64,000 bases of DNA from positions 62,001 to 126,000 of the forward strand of contig NZ_LYXE01000182.1 in the NCBI RefSeq assembly GCF_002532075.1, in the 5' to 3' direction. Below are positions 7,402 to 15,467 of this stretch, one piece after another (position 1 is the stretch's first letter; every line of letters starts with the position of its first letter). The position numbers and the translations under genes were made by a program. This DNA comes from Candidatus Chloroploca asiatica. Its GTDB lineage: Bacteria > Chloroflexota > Chloroflexia > Chloroflexales > Chloroflexaceae. The notes beneath the pieces are model-generated. The model did no database searches. It saw only the letters and a program-made list of their open reading frames with translations, and was not told where the DNA came from.

Positions 7402-8883
7402 TCAAGGCACGCTACTTAGGCGACGCCGCCAACCTGCAAGAATGAGCCCATAGTAGCCGAGCATGATCCAGAGTGGAAAAGGTGGGATCTGGGTCGCCGC
7501 CCACGCGGGCATGGCAAGCACCCGCGCACCTTCGGTCAACCACGCGACCGGGAGCCACGCGAGCGGGCCAAGGAGTTGCCCCAGCGGGAGCCAGATCAAT
7601 CCGGCGAGCAGGGCCAGGGTGCAGGCGGCCATCGCATACGGCACGATCGGCACGAGCAGAATGTTGGCGAGCGGGGCGACGAGGCTCAGGTTGCCAAATT
7701 GGTAGAGGATCAAGGGTAAGGTCAGGACTTGTGCTGCCATGGTCGCGGTGAAAGCTTCGCTGATTGGGGCGAAGACGGCCCATCGAAAGGGTCGGTGACG
7801 GCTAAGGCGCTGCTCGATGGGGCGGGCAAAAGCAAAGAGGCTCGCCGTCGCCAGCGCTGAGAGTTGAAAGCCAACATCCCAGAGGGCATGCGGGTCGGCG
7901 ATGGTAAGCAGACCACACCCGCCAGCCAGCAGGTGCCACGGTTCGCGCTCACGATCCGCAGCTCGCCCAATTGCTGCCAGGCTTGCCATGACGGCGGCTC
8001 GTAAGACCGCCGCTGAGGCACCCGTGAAAAAGGCGTAGATCCACATCACGCTCAGGGCTAACCCCAGCGATGAACCACGCCCCAGACGGAGTCGTGTGGC
8101 GACGCCTGCAAGCAACGTGGCAACAATCGTGAAGTTCCAGCCCGAGACGACGAGAATGTGGCTGGTGCCGGTCACCGAAAAGGTGGTGTAGGTCTCGTCC
8201 GGGATGCTCGATTGAATGCCTAGCAGAATGCCGACTCCGATGGCCGCCTGTGGCTCAGGCAGCATGCGGATCATCAACTGGCGGCAATGCTCGCGAAATT
8301 GCAACAGCATGCGCAGTGGGGGCAACCCTGCGTCACCCTCGAGCACGGTAAGCTTCGCTGGTTGGTTGAGGATCGCAAAGATGCCCCGGTGCGCCAGATA
8401 GGCGCGGTAATCGAAGCTTCCTGGACGTTCGGCAAGCCGTGGTTGTTGCAGCGTTCCGGTGACGAGCAGGCGTTGCCCATAGCGGTAGGCAGGATACGGT
8501 GCCACCGTAAGTTGCACCAGGCCCTGTGCCCGGCGAGCCTCGTTTCCTACGCGGACTGCCTCTACCTGCAAGACAAGCCGTTGCCCATCATCGCTGCGCC
8601 GCGGATCAGCGGCAACCCAGCCGATCATCGTCTGCTCACCACGGCCAATCAGCATCGCAACATGATCCGCTCCAGGGGGTGGTATGGCCGTCTGGTAGCG
8701 AAGCCCGCCCAGGCTCCCCACCAGGGCCAGCAAAGCCATCAGGCGCAGGTTCGGCTGCCGGTGCAACAGACCCACGCAGAGCAACGCACACCCGGCAATG
8801 CTCCCCATCAACACGAGTGACGGGGTTAGGATGTCAGCAACAACAATGCCTAGCAACCAAGCTATCACAAGGCGGATCAGCAT
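7402..8883 (-). CDS. comEC: ComEC/Rec2-family DNA uptake channel, membrane part only
   Basis: 493 residues from the ATG at 8883, with an AGAGGTG ribosome site. The N-terminus has two or three membrane helices and a soluble OB-like segment of the DUF4131 type (about 25-200). The Competence domain follows with its diagnostic TGTSHILVVSGWNFTIVA stretch and many helices up to the C-terminus (GYYGLILAGWRRRL). In transformable bacteria ComEC is the inner-membrane pore for single-stranded DNA. Full-length proteins are usually 700-800 residues and end in a metallo-beta-lactamase-like nuclease domain. That domain is absent, and the end lies directly before a terminator, so the gene is naturally short rather than cut by a frameshift. 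No other competence genes are in the window. Confidence 0.85.
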   Translation of the reverse strand: MLIRLVIAWLLGIVVADILTPSLVLMGSIAGCALLCVGLLHRQPNLRLMALLALVGSLGGLRYQTAIPPPGADHVAMLIGRGEQTMIGWVAADPRRSDDGQRLVLQVEAVRVGNEARRAQGLVQLTVAPYPAYRYGQRLLVTGTLQQPRLAERPGSFDYRAYLAHRGIFAILNQPAKLTVLEGDAGLPPLRMLLQFREHCRQLMIRMLPEPQAAIGVGILLGIQSSIPDETYTTFSVTGTSHILVVSGWNFTIVATLLAGVATRLRLGRGSSLGLALSVMWIYAFFTGASAAVLRAAVMASLAAIGRAADREREPWHLLAGGCGLLTIADPHALWDVGFQLSALATASLFAFARPIEQRLSRHRPFRWAVFAPISEAFTATMAAQVLTLPLILYQFGNLSLVAPLANILLVPIVPYAMAACTLALLAGLIWLPLGQLLGPLAWLPVAWLTEGARVLAMPAWAATQIPPFPLWIMLGYYGLILAGWRRRLSSVP

Positions 8884-8947
8884 AACACCTCTTTCTACCT
8901 CTCAAGTGATCTACCGCTCGTAGGGGCAAAAAGATACGTTGAGGAAG

Positions 8948-9000
8948 CCTTCATTCGCGAAAAAAAGTCAGCGTAGCTGACTTTTTTTCGCGAATGAAGG
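8948..9000. other. Perfect 25-bp hairpin in a divergent intergenic region
   Basis: A 25-bp stem (8948-8972 with 8976-9000) and a GTA loop. It sits between the 5' ends of comEC (minus) and a lipoprotein gene (plus), so it follows neither gene. An internal A7/T7 run gives it terminator character on both strands. Confidence 0.7.
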
Positions 9001-9066
9001 CGGAACGAATCGCGGTGGCACAACGTCCTACCCTATGAAGAGAAGCATAGGAAAGGGAGGTCTGCT

Positions 9067-9573
9067 ATGCGTTTATTTAGTCTGATGCTTATCGCCCTGT
9101 TTGTGCTCACGGCATGTGGGAGTCTCGATGCCGGTACAGCACCGGGCGTGCCAACAATCGTTGCGCCTGAACCAGCGACAGGTACACCCATCCCTGAGGC
9201 CCTGCCTGTCCCCGAGGCAACGCTGCCACCACAACCACGCGCAACACCAGTCCCTGTGCCACCAACGGCCCCGCCGGTGACGGGTGAAGCCCCCGCCGAG
9301 TTGCTCGAGCGCCTGCTGGCCGATGTGATCGCACGGACGGGGGCTGAGCGCGACGAGATTGTTGTTGTCCGCGATGAAGCTGTCGTCTGGCCGGATGGCT
9401 CACTGGGCTGCCCCGAGCCAGGCATGATGTATACCCAGGCGCTTGTTGAGGGCTACCACGTTGTCTTTGATGTAGCCGGTGTTTTCTACGATTACCGCGT
9501 CGATAGCCGTGATGCCTTCCGGCTTTGTGAAAATCCCGTCGGCGAACCGCCAACCGTTGCACCCACCCGGTAG
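9067..9573 (+). CDS. Lipoprotein with a C-terminal WPDGSLGCP domain
   Basis: 168 residues with a GGGAGG ribosome site. A lipoprotein signal peptide is clear: MRLFSLMLIALFVLTAC, with the lipobox LTAC and the lipidated cysteine at residue 17. Residues 18-80 are a proline- and threonine-rich spacer of the type that reaches through a cell wall layer. The globular part (about 85-165) contains VVRDEAVVWPDGSLGCPEPG, then YTQALVEGYHVVFDVAG and YDYRVD. This pattern is shared by small secreted hypotheticals, and no enzymatic residues are apparent. A protein-binding or inhibitor-like role is possible but unproven. A 23-bp tandem repeat starts just after the stop. Confidence 0.75.
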   Translation: MRLFSLMLIALFVLTACGSLDAGTAPGVPTIVAPEPATGTPIPEALPVPEATLPPQPRATPVPVPPTAPPVTGEAPAELLERLLADVIARTGAERDEIVVVRDEAVVWPDGSLGCPEPGMMYTQALVEGYHVVFDVAGVFYDYRVDSRDAFRLCENPVGEPPTVAPTR

Positions 9574-9578
9574 GGGCA

Positions 9579-9693
9579 CGGCGGCGCCGTGCCCCGACCG
9601 ACGGCGGCGCCGTACCCCGACCGACGGCGGTGCCGTGCCCCGACCGACGGCGGTGCCGTGCCCCGACCGACGGCGGTGCCGTGCCTCAACTGG
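9579..9693. repeat. Tandem repeat, 23-bp unit, five copies
   Basis: Unit CGGCGGTGCCGTGCCCCGAC plus CGA, starting at 9579, 9602, 9625, 9648 and 9671; the last copy is partial and one copy carries a substitution. Each unit contains the palindrome GGCGGTGCC/GGCGGCGCC. No unique spacers are present, so it is not a CRISPR. An imperfect hairpin at 9690-9725 follows and may terminate the lipoprotein transcript. Confidence 0.85.
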
Positions 9694-9783
9694 GGCCAAC
9701 AACTAGCAAAACTGGTTGTTTGTCCCAGCATAAGCGTAAGTTTATAGGGCGACAGCCCTCAACATAAATGAGGAGAATCGATC

Positions 9784-10539
9784 ATGCAAACACGTTCAAC
9801 AACCCTGATTGGGGTTTTACTCGGGGCTGTGCTGGTCCTGGCCATTGCCGGCGGAGCCTTTGCCGCGATGAGTCTGCAACAGCCAGCCCCAGCCCAGGCG
9901 CAAGCCGGGGTTGCCGGGATGCGCCAGATTACAGTGATTGGCAATGGTGAAATCCGGGTGGCCCCCGATATGGCAACCGTCAATATTGGGGTCGAGACCA
10001 GCGCCCCAACAACCCAGGAGGCCCTGGCGCAGAATACGGCGCAGGCCCAGGCGATCATCGATCAGATGAAGCAGCTTGGCATTGAGGACAAAGATCTGCA
10101 GACGAGCGGCTTCTCGATTTCGCCAACCTATGATACCAATGCCCGTGCGGTGACCGGGTATCAAGTCAGCAACATGGTGATGGTGACGATCCGCGATCTG
10201 GATAATGCCGGCACGCTGCTCGATCAGGTTGTGCAGTCAGGGGCCAATCGAATCTACGGGATCAACTTTGGTCTGAGCGATCTCAAGAGCGCTCAAGCCC
10301 AGGCCCGTGATGCGGCCATCCTTGATGGGCGCGACCGGGCTGATCAGATGGCGCGTACCAGCGGTGCGACTCTCGGAACGGTGCTGGTCATCACCGAGAA
10401 TGTCGGCTCGGCCTCGCCCTTCCCGATGCTCGACATGGCGATGAGTGCCCGCGGCGAAGCTCTTGGTGCTCCAGTCCCGGTGCAACCCGGCGAGCAGGTG
10501 ATCACGGCGCAGGTGCAGTTGACGTATGAACTCCGTTAG
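9784..10539 (+). CDS. SIMPL-domain (DUF541) exported protein
   Basis: 251 residues with a GAGGAG ribosome site. The N-terminus is a signal peptide or anchor (LIGVLLGAVLVLAIAGGAFA) followed by an alanine/glutamine-rich linker. The SIMPL domain begins at ITVIGNGEIRVAPDMATVNI (about 49-68) and contains the family segments TAQAQAIIDQMKQLGI, LQTSGFSISPTY, GYQVSNMVMVTIRDLDNAG, and the later helix AQARDAAILDGRDRADQMA. Characterised relatives include the periplasmic E. coli YggE, linked to oxidative stress, and the mammalian SIMPL signalling protein. The molecular activity is unknown. It stands alone between an imperfect hairpin and a 25-bp terminator. Confidence 0.85.
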   Translation: MQTRSTTLIGVLLGAVLVLAIAGGAFAAMSLQQPAPAQAQAGVAGMRQITVIGNGEIRVAPDMATVNIGVETSAPTTQEALAQNTAQAQAIIDQMKQLGIEDKDLQTSGFSISPTYDTNARAVTGYQVSNMVMVTIRDLDNAGTLLDQVVQSGANRIYGINFGLSDLKSAQAQARDAAILDGRDRADQMARTSGATLGTVLVITENVGSASPFPMLDMAMSARGEALGAPVPVQPGEQVITAQVQLTYELR

Positions 10540-10549
10540 TTGACGCACC

Positions 10550-10602
10550 AGTTACAGTGTGCGCCCAGGCCAGCATAGCTGGCCTGGGCGCACACTGTAA
10601 CT
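10550..10602. terminator. Bidirectional hairpin terminator, 25-bp stem
   Basis: A perfect stem (10550-10574 with 10578-10602) and an ATA loop, with the GGCCAGC/GCTGGCC core, lying between the convergent SIMPL and ssnA genes. There is no T run, so termination would rely on the very stable stem. Confidence 0.7.
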
Positions 10603-10603
10603 G

Positions 10604-11941
10604 TTATAGGGATGCGACCCGCGCCCAGATCGCCGGGGCGAGGCGTTGGGCATGGGCGGCAATAGCAATTTCGTCCAGGGTAAGAAGCTCACGGTCACGC
10701 ATCAGCATCTGACCGCCACAGATGGTGTGGGTCACCTGGCTGCCGTCAAGGCCAAAGACGATCTGCCACGGGTAGTTGCCACTGGTGAGCGGTGTATAGG
10801 GGTAGTAGTCGAGCAAGATTAGATCGGCGGCGGCCCCCGGTGCCAGTACGCCGACCGCCTGTGGGAAGAAGCGTGCGGCAATCTGGGCGTTATGCGCCAC
10901 GGCCATCTGCAGCAGGCGATCCCCTGGCAAGGTGCGCGGATCGCCGCTACTGGCGCGGTGCAGCAAATAGGCGGCGTGGATTTCGGTGAACATGTTGTTT
11001 GTGAAGCCATCATTGCCAAGTCCGACGGTCAACCCCATTGCCAGCATCTGTTCGATGGCGGCGGTGCCAACCGCGTTATTCATATTGCTCCGCGGCTGAT
11101 GGCTCAGCATTGTGCCGGTAGCCTGCAACAATTCGAGTTCGCCCTGATCAACGTGGATGGCGTGAGCAGCCAAGGTCTTTGGCCCAAGCAAGCCATAGTC
11201 ATCGAGGCGGGCGGCGACCCGTTTGCCACAACGCGCCAGGCTATCGGCCTGATCCGCCGGATCTTCACCGAGATGAATATGCACACACGCCTCAAGCTCG
11301 TGTGCTGCCTCGGCACAGCGGGTGAGCGTTGCCTCATCCAGGGTAAACGAAGCGTGCAAACCCAGCGCGGCCCCAAGCTTTGGATCGGGTCGTTCGCGCA
11401 AGCGGCGCAGAAAGCGCACATTCTCGGCCAACCCGGCGGCGCTGCCCTCTGGTCCATTGCGATCAGTCACCTCATAACAGAGCGCCACCCGCAGCCCCGA
11501 CGCTGTCACCGCCTCGGCCAGCGCATCGAGCGAACCATCAATCGCCGACGGGCTGGCGTGGTGATCGATCAGCGTCGTTGTGCCGTGGCGGATCGCATCG
11601 ACTAGAGCAACGAGCGCACTATACTGGCAATCTTCGAGCGTCAACGCCCGATCCAGCTTCCACCAGAGCTGCGCGAGCACCTGCATAAAATTGGCCGGGG
11701 CTGGCCCTGGAATCGCCATACCACGGGCAAACGCCCCATAAAAATGGGTATGCGCACAGATCATCCCCGGCATCACCAGCTTGCCATGGGCATCAAGCCG
11801 CTCAGCCGCAGGATAGGCCGCCTCAAGCTCAGCCGTCGCACCCACCGCCACGATCAGATCATCTTCATAATAGACCGCACCAGCAGGAATCACCCGCTGA
11901 TCGGCATCGCATGTCACGACAGTCGCATTTGTAATGAGCAT
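10604..11941 (-). CDS. ssnA: SsnA-type amidohydrolase
   Basis: 445 residues from the ATG at 11941, with an AGGAAC ribosome-site-like sequence; seven more in-frame codons exist upstream. It belongs to the metal-dependent amidohydrolase superfamily. The composite beta domain is at the N-terminus (ITNATVVTCD), the metal ligands are in GMICAHTHFYGAF (HxH), further ligand candidates are in LIDHHASPSA and VHIHLGED, and the terminal catalytic region reads VGLGNDGF. SsnA accompanies the selenium-dependent molybdenum hydroxylase gene sets of enterobacteria and clostridia and is thought to deaminate or hydrolyse purine-derived compounds. It is the last gene of the long minus-strand purine group, about 100 bases after the xanthine dehydrogenase gene. 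Confidence 0.85.
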   Translation of the reverse strand: MLITNATVVTCDADQRVIPAGAVYYEDDLIVAVGATAELEAAYPAAERLDAHGKLVMPGMICAHTHFYGAFARGMAIPGPAPANFMQVLAQLWWKLDRALTLEDCQYSALVALVDAIRHGTTTLIDHHASPSAIDGSLDALAEAVTASGLRVALCYEVTDRNGPEGSAAGLAENVRFLRRLRERPDPKLGAALGLHASFTLDEATLTRCAEAAHELEACVHIHLGEDPADQADSLARCGKRVAARLDDYGLLGPKTLAAHAIHVDQGELELLQATGTMLSHQPRSNMNNAVGTAAIEQMLAMGLTVGLGNDGFTNNMFTEIHAAYLLHRASSGDPRTLPGDRLLQMAVAHNAQIAARFFPQAVGVLAPGAAADLILLDYYPYTPLTSGNYPWQIVFGLDGSQVTHTICGGQMLMRDRELLTLDEIAIAAHAQRLAPAIWARVASL

Positions 11942-12062
11942 ATGCTTGTTCCTGATGATCAACCCGCTGCTTCGCTAAGAAAAAAGCCAGGGTAGCTGGT
12001 TGGTGTTCCAGCGCAGCACAGGGCTTTGCGCCTTTGCGCCTTTGCGGCAACACGGGGCAACC

Positions 12063-14798
12063 TTATGGGCAAGGTGTTGCCGCTAACGCTGCTTTCAGCC
12101 AGGTTTTGTGCGCAGGCAGGCTGTAGCAGCGGATGCCGGTGGCGTTGTAGATGGCGTTGATGATCGCTGGCGCGGTCGGGATCGAGTTGAGTTCGCCGAC
12201 GCCTTTGGCTCCGTACGGGCCTTCCTGGGTTTCGTCTTCCACAAAGAAGAGGGTCACGTTCGGGGTCTGGTTGATCTGGGGGAGTTTGCATTTGTGCAGG
12301 GTGTCGGTTTTGACCTGGCCTGCTTCCATGATGAAGTTCTCTTGCAAGGCCATGCCCAGACCCATCGAGATGCTGCCTTCGATCTGGCCTTGCAAGCCCA
12401 ATGGGTTGATTGCGCGCCCAACGTCGCTGGCCGCAATCACGTCCAGAACCCGGGTTTCGCCGGTCTTGATGTCAACTTCAACAAGCACGGCCTGGGCGGC
12501 GAAGCCAAAGGCGACATGCTGGTACTGGGCGACCTTGGGGGCTACGTATTGGTAGGCGACTTTGGGGGTGCGCCCTTCGTGCCGGGCGACGCGCACAACT
12601 TCACTCAACGGGGCGCTACTTGTGCTGCTGCGTACGCATCCTTCGGCAAAGATCAGGCTGTCAGGGGCGGCATCAAGCATCTCGGCGGCAGTCCCGCGCA
12701 ACAGGGTGCGTAGTTCTTGACATGCGTGACGCACCGCATTGCCCGTCACGTAGGTCTGGCGTGAGGCGGTGGTCGCCTGGCCGTCGGGCGTCAGGTCGGT
12801 GTCGGCGAGCAAGACCTCAACCTGGTTATACGGTACACCGAGTTCTTCGGCGGCAATCTGGGCCAGCACGGTCGGCAAACCTTGCCCGATTTCCGCTGCG
12901 CCCGCCCGTACAATGGCGCGTCCGTCGGCAAAGAGTTCGACTTCGGCCCCGGCGGCATCGTAAGCGCCGCTGCCATAACCGGTGTTCTTGTAGGCACAAG
13001 CCAAGCCCCACGCACGCCGTTTGTCACCGTCGCTTGCCACGACAGGTCGCCGCGCGACCTCGGCGGCGACGAGTTCCAGGCATTCACCGAGGCCACAGCT
13101 TTCGGTGAGCACCTGGCCGGCCAGGGTCTGTTTGCCATAGGCTAGGATGTTTTTGCGCCTGATCTCAAGTGGCGCGAGGCCGAGTTCTTCGGCCAGCACA
13201 TCGAGTTGGCACTCCATGGCAAAGCCGCTTTGCGTGACCCCAAAGCCTCGGAAGGCTCCCGAGGGCACGTTGTTGGTGTACATCGCATAGGTGTTGACGC
13301 GTGCGTTCGCGACTTCATAGGGGCCGGCGGCGTGCGTCGTGGCGCGCAGCATCACGTGCCCGCTGAGGCTCGCGTAGGCGCCGCCGTCGCCATAGATCTC
13401 GACCTCGTGCGCGACCAGGGTGCCGTCATGTTTTGCCCCGGTCTTCATCCTGATGATCGTGGCGTGGCGTTTGGGATGCACCCGTAACGACTCTTCGCGG
13501 CTAAAGACCATTTTTACTGGGCGACCGGTGGCCTGTGCGCCCAGCGCCGCCAGGATCTGTACCGAGACGTCCTCTTTGCCGCCGAAGGCCCCGCCGATCA
13601 GACAATTGACCACGCGGATGCGTTCTTCGGGAAGATTGAGCGTCGCCGCGATCTGTTTGCGATCGTTGAAGGGGATCTGTCCACCACCGTAGACGGTGAT
13701 GCGCCCATTGGCATCGGGCGCCGCCAGGCCCGCCTCGGGTTCGATAAAAGCGTGTTCGACGGTCTGGGTACGATATTCGCGCTCGACGATGAGATCGGCG
13801 GCGACAAAGCCGGCCTCGACATCGCCGAGTTCAAGGTTGTAGTGCGCCAGGACATTGCCTTGTGCGCGGCCCTCGTGGATCTGCGGTGCGCCGGGGGCGG
13901 CGGCCTCTTTGGGGCCAGTGACAAGCGGCAAGGGTTCATAGGTCACGTCGATCAGGCCAAGGGCGGCTTCGGCGACCGCCTCGCTCTCGGCGATCACCAG
14001 CGCAAGCGCATCGCCAACATAGCGCACTTTGTCGTAACAGAGCACCGGCCAGTCGATTTCGTGGACACCGCAGTCTTTGCGCCCTGGGATATCGTCGGCA
14101 GTCAAAACGGCCACGACCCCGGGCAGATTGCGGGCGGCAGTTACATCGATCTGCACGATCCGCGCATGGGCTTCGCTACTCCGCAGCGTTTTCGCATGCA
14201 ACATGCCCTCGACAAAAAGATCGGCAGCATAGCGGCCAGTGCCATCCACTTTCGCTTCACCATCAGGGCGTGGCACATACTGGCTCACCACCTGCAGCGG
14301 TGCTTTGACGGGCGGTGGCGGCGGCAAGGGCTGCCCCGCAACCTGTTGCACGGCACGAATAATCGCATTGTAGCCCGTGCAACGACAGACGTTCCAGCGA
14401 TGCGCCGCGTAGATCTCCTCGAGGGTTGGCTCAGGCTTCTGTGCGAGCAGCGCTATACTTGACATAATAAAGCCAGGTGTACAGAAACCACACTGGGTCG
14501 CCCCCTGGTCAAGATAGGCTTGCTGCACGGGGTGGAGGCTGCCATCGGGCTGGCGCACCCCCTCAATCGTCGTAATCGTTGCGTTGTCAGCACGTCTCAT
14601 CGGCACCAGACACGAGCGTACCGGCTCGCCATCTTTCAGCACCATGCAACTGCCACAATGCCCGGTGGAGCAGCCATCTTTGGTTCCCGTCAGATGCAGC
14701 TGCTCACGGAGCACCTGCATCAACGTGGTTTTGGGCGTGACCGCAACCTCGCACGGGCGACCATTGACGATCAGGGTATAGGTTGTCGCTGGATCCAT
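12063..14798 (-). CDS. Fused [2Fe-2S]/molybdopterin xanthine dehydrogenase (selenium-dependent type)
   Basis: 911 residues with an AAGGAG ribosome site before the ATG. Residues 1-80 are a plant-type ferredoxin domain with ligands C43, C48, C51 and C63; 85-150 hold the second cluster (C103, C106, C138, C140). From about residue 165 to the end is the molybdopterin-binding large subunit (GTGRYAADLFVEGMLHAKTL, GGAFGGKEDV, SGAFRGFGVTQ), with the catalytic glutamate in GAKGVGELNS near the C-terminus. There is no FAD domain, unlike three-part xanthine dehydrogenases, so electrons must leave through a separate carrier. Similar fusions occur as aldehyde oxidoreductases and as the selenium-dependent XDH found beside ssnA, ygeW and ygeY, which fits the neighbours here. 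Purine hydroxylation is therefore the best guess, but the substrate is unproven. Confidence 0.85.
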   Translation of the reverse strand: MDPATTYTLIVNGRPCEVAVTPKTTLMQVLREQLHLTGTKDGCSTGHCGSCMVLKDGEPVRSCLVPMRRADNATITTIEGVRQPDGSLHPVQQAYLDQGATQCGFCTPGFIMSSIALLAQKPEPTLEEIYAAHRWNVCRCTGYNAIIRAVQQVAGQPLPPPPPVKAPLQVVSQYVPRPDGEAKVDGTGRYAADLFVEGMLHAKTLRSSEAHARIVQIDVTAARNLPGVVAVLTADDIPGRKDCGVHEIDWPVLCYDKVRYVGDALALVIAESEAVAEAALGLIDVTYEPLPLVTGPKEAAAPGAPQIHEGRAQGNVLAHYNLELGDVEAGFVAADLIVEREYRTQTVEHAFIEPEAGLAAPDANGRITVYGGGQIPFNDRKQIAATLNLPEERIRVVNCLIGGAFGGKEDVSVQILAALGAQATGRPVKMVFSREESLRVHPKRHATIIRMKTGAKHDGTLVAHEVEIYGDGGAYASLSGHVMLRATTHAAGPYEVANARVNTYAMYTNNVPSGAFRGFGVTQSGFAMECQLDVLAEELGLAPLEIRRKNILAYGKQTLAGQVLTESCGLGECLELVAAEVARRPVVASDGDKRRAWGLACAYKNTGYGSGAYDAAGAEVELFADGRAIVRAGAAEIGQGLPTVLAQIAAEELGVPYNQVEVLLADTDLTPDGQATTASRQTYVTGNAVRHACQELRTLLRGTAAEMLDAAPDSLIFAEGCVRSSTSSAPLSEVVRVARHEGRTPKVAYQYVAPKVAQYQHVAFGFAAQAVLVEVDIKTGETRVLDVIAASDVGRAINPLGLQGQIEGSISMGLGMALQENFIMEAGQVKTDTLHKCKLPQINQTPNVTLFFVEDETQEGPYGAKGVGELNSIPTAPAIINAIYNATGIRCYSLPAHKTWLKAALAATPCP

Positions 14799-15137
14799 CG
14801 ATTTCTCCTTGCTTGCGCCTTTGCGTCAAATCATCAGGGAGTTTCGTTCCCAGACTCCTCATGCGTCTGTGACTAACGTTTTCTGCCCGCACCGCCGACC
14901 ACGAATATGGGCGGTGCGCTCTTCGTTCATTCGTAGCCCCCATTCGTGGACGGCGAACGACCCCAGAAAACGTAGGGTACACACTCCTCATGCGTCTGTG
15001 ACTAACGTTTTCTGCCCGCACCGCCGACCACGAAGACTGATCACGAATACACGAAGAGGGGCGGGGCGGTGCGCTCTTCGTTTCTTCGTGGCCCCCATTC
15101 GTGGTCGGCGGCGCGACCGGGAAATGTCGTTCACAAA
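14799..15137. repeat. Gene-free region with 52-bp direct repeats
   Basis: Two near-identical 52-bp blocks at 14854-14905 and 14983-15034 (start ACTCCTCATGCGTCTGTGAC) are separated by 77 bases. Inverted sequences (CCGCCGACCACGAA near 15021, TTCGTGGTCGGCGG near 15098) could fold back. No ORF with coding character was seen. This gap separates the xanthine dehydrogenase gene from the upstream operon genes. Confidence 0.7.
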
Positions 15138-15467
15138 CTACTCATGTTCCAACGCTGCCTCGGAAAAGGCGTGAAACCCTGCGCTATCAAAGGTTCCGTG
15201 GCCTGCGATGTTGATAGGATGGACGCCGTCGGCGAGGAAGGTGGAGAGGTTGAGGGTGGCGGTGAGCATGCGTCCGTCATCAGTGGCGAGGCGCACCCGG
15301 CGTGGGGCGGCGGCAAGCGCCTCGCGCAGCGCCTCAACGGGTGTCTCAGGCTCAAAGCAGCCACCCCAACCAGCGGGATCGGCCCAGATCACGGCGATGC
15401 CAGTGGCAAGCAGCGTGTCATCCTCTTCGGCAAACAGATGGGCAGGGACGCGCAGCGAGAGGGTCAT
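15138..15467 (-). CDS. Small unknown protein, translationally coupled to a PreA-like gene
   Basis: 109 residues. Its ATG overlaps the TGA of the preceding oxidoreductase gene (ATGA at 15464-15467), which strongly supports it as a real, coupled gene. It is soluble and acidic, with no signal or membrane segment. Blocks include LRVPAHLFAEEDDTLLATGI, CFEPETPVEALREALAAAP, RVRLATDDGRMLTATLNLS and HGTFDSAGFHAFSEAALEHE. No family was recognised. The position suggests a role tied to the purine or pyrimidine pathway, such as an accessory subunit, but this is inference from context only. Confidence 0.7.
   Translation of the reverse strand: MTLSLRVPAHLFAEEDDTLLATGIAVIWADPAGWGGCFEPETPVEALREALAAAPRRVRLATDDGRMLTATLNLSTFLADGVHPINIAGHGTFDSAGFHAFSEAALEHE

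Noticed and set aside
9579-9693. CRISPR or coding repeat after the lipoprotein gene
   Set aside because: It is a plain 23-bp tandem repeat without spacers, outside any open frame of quality.
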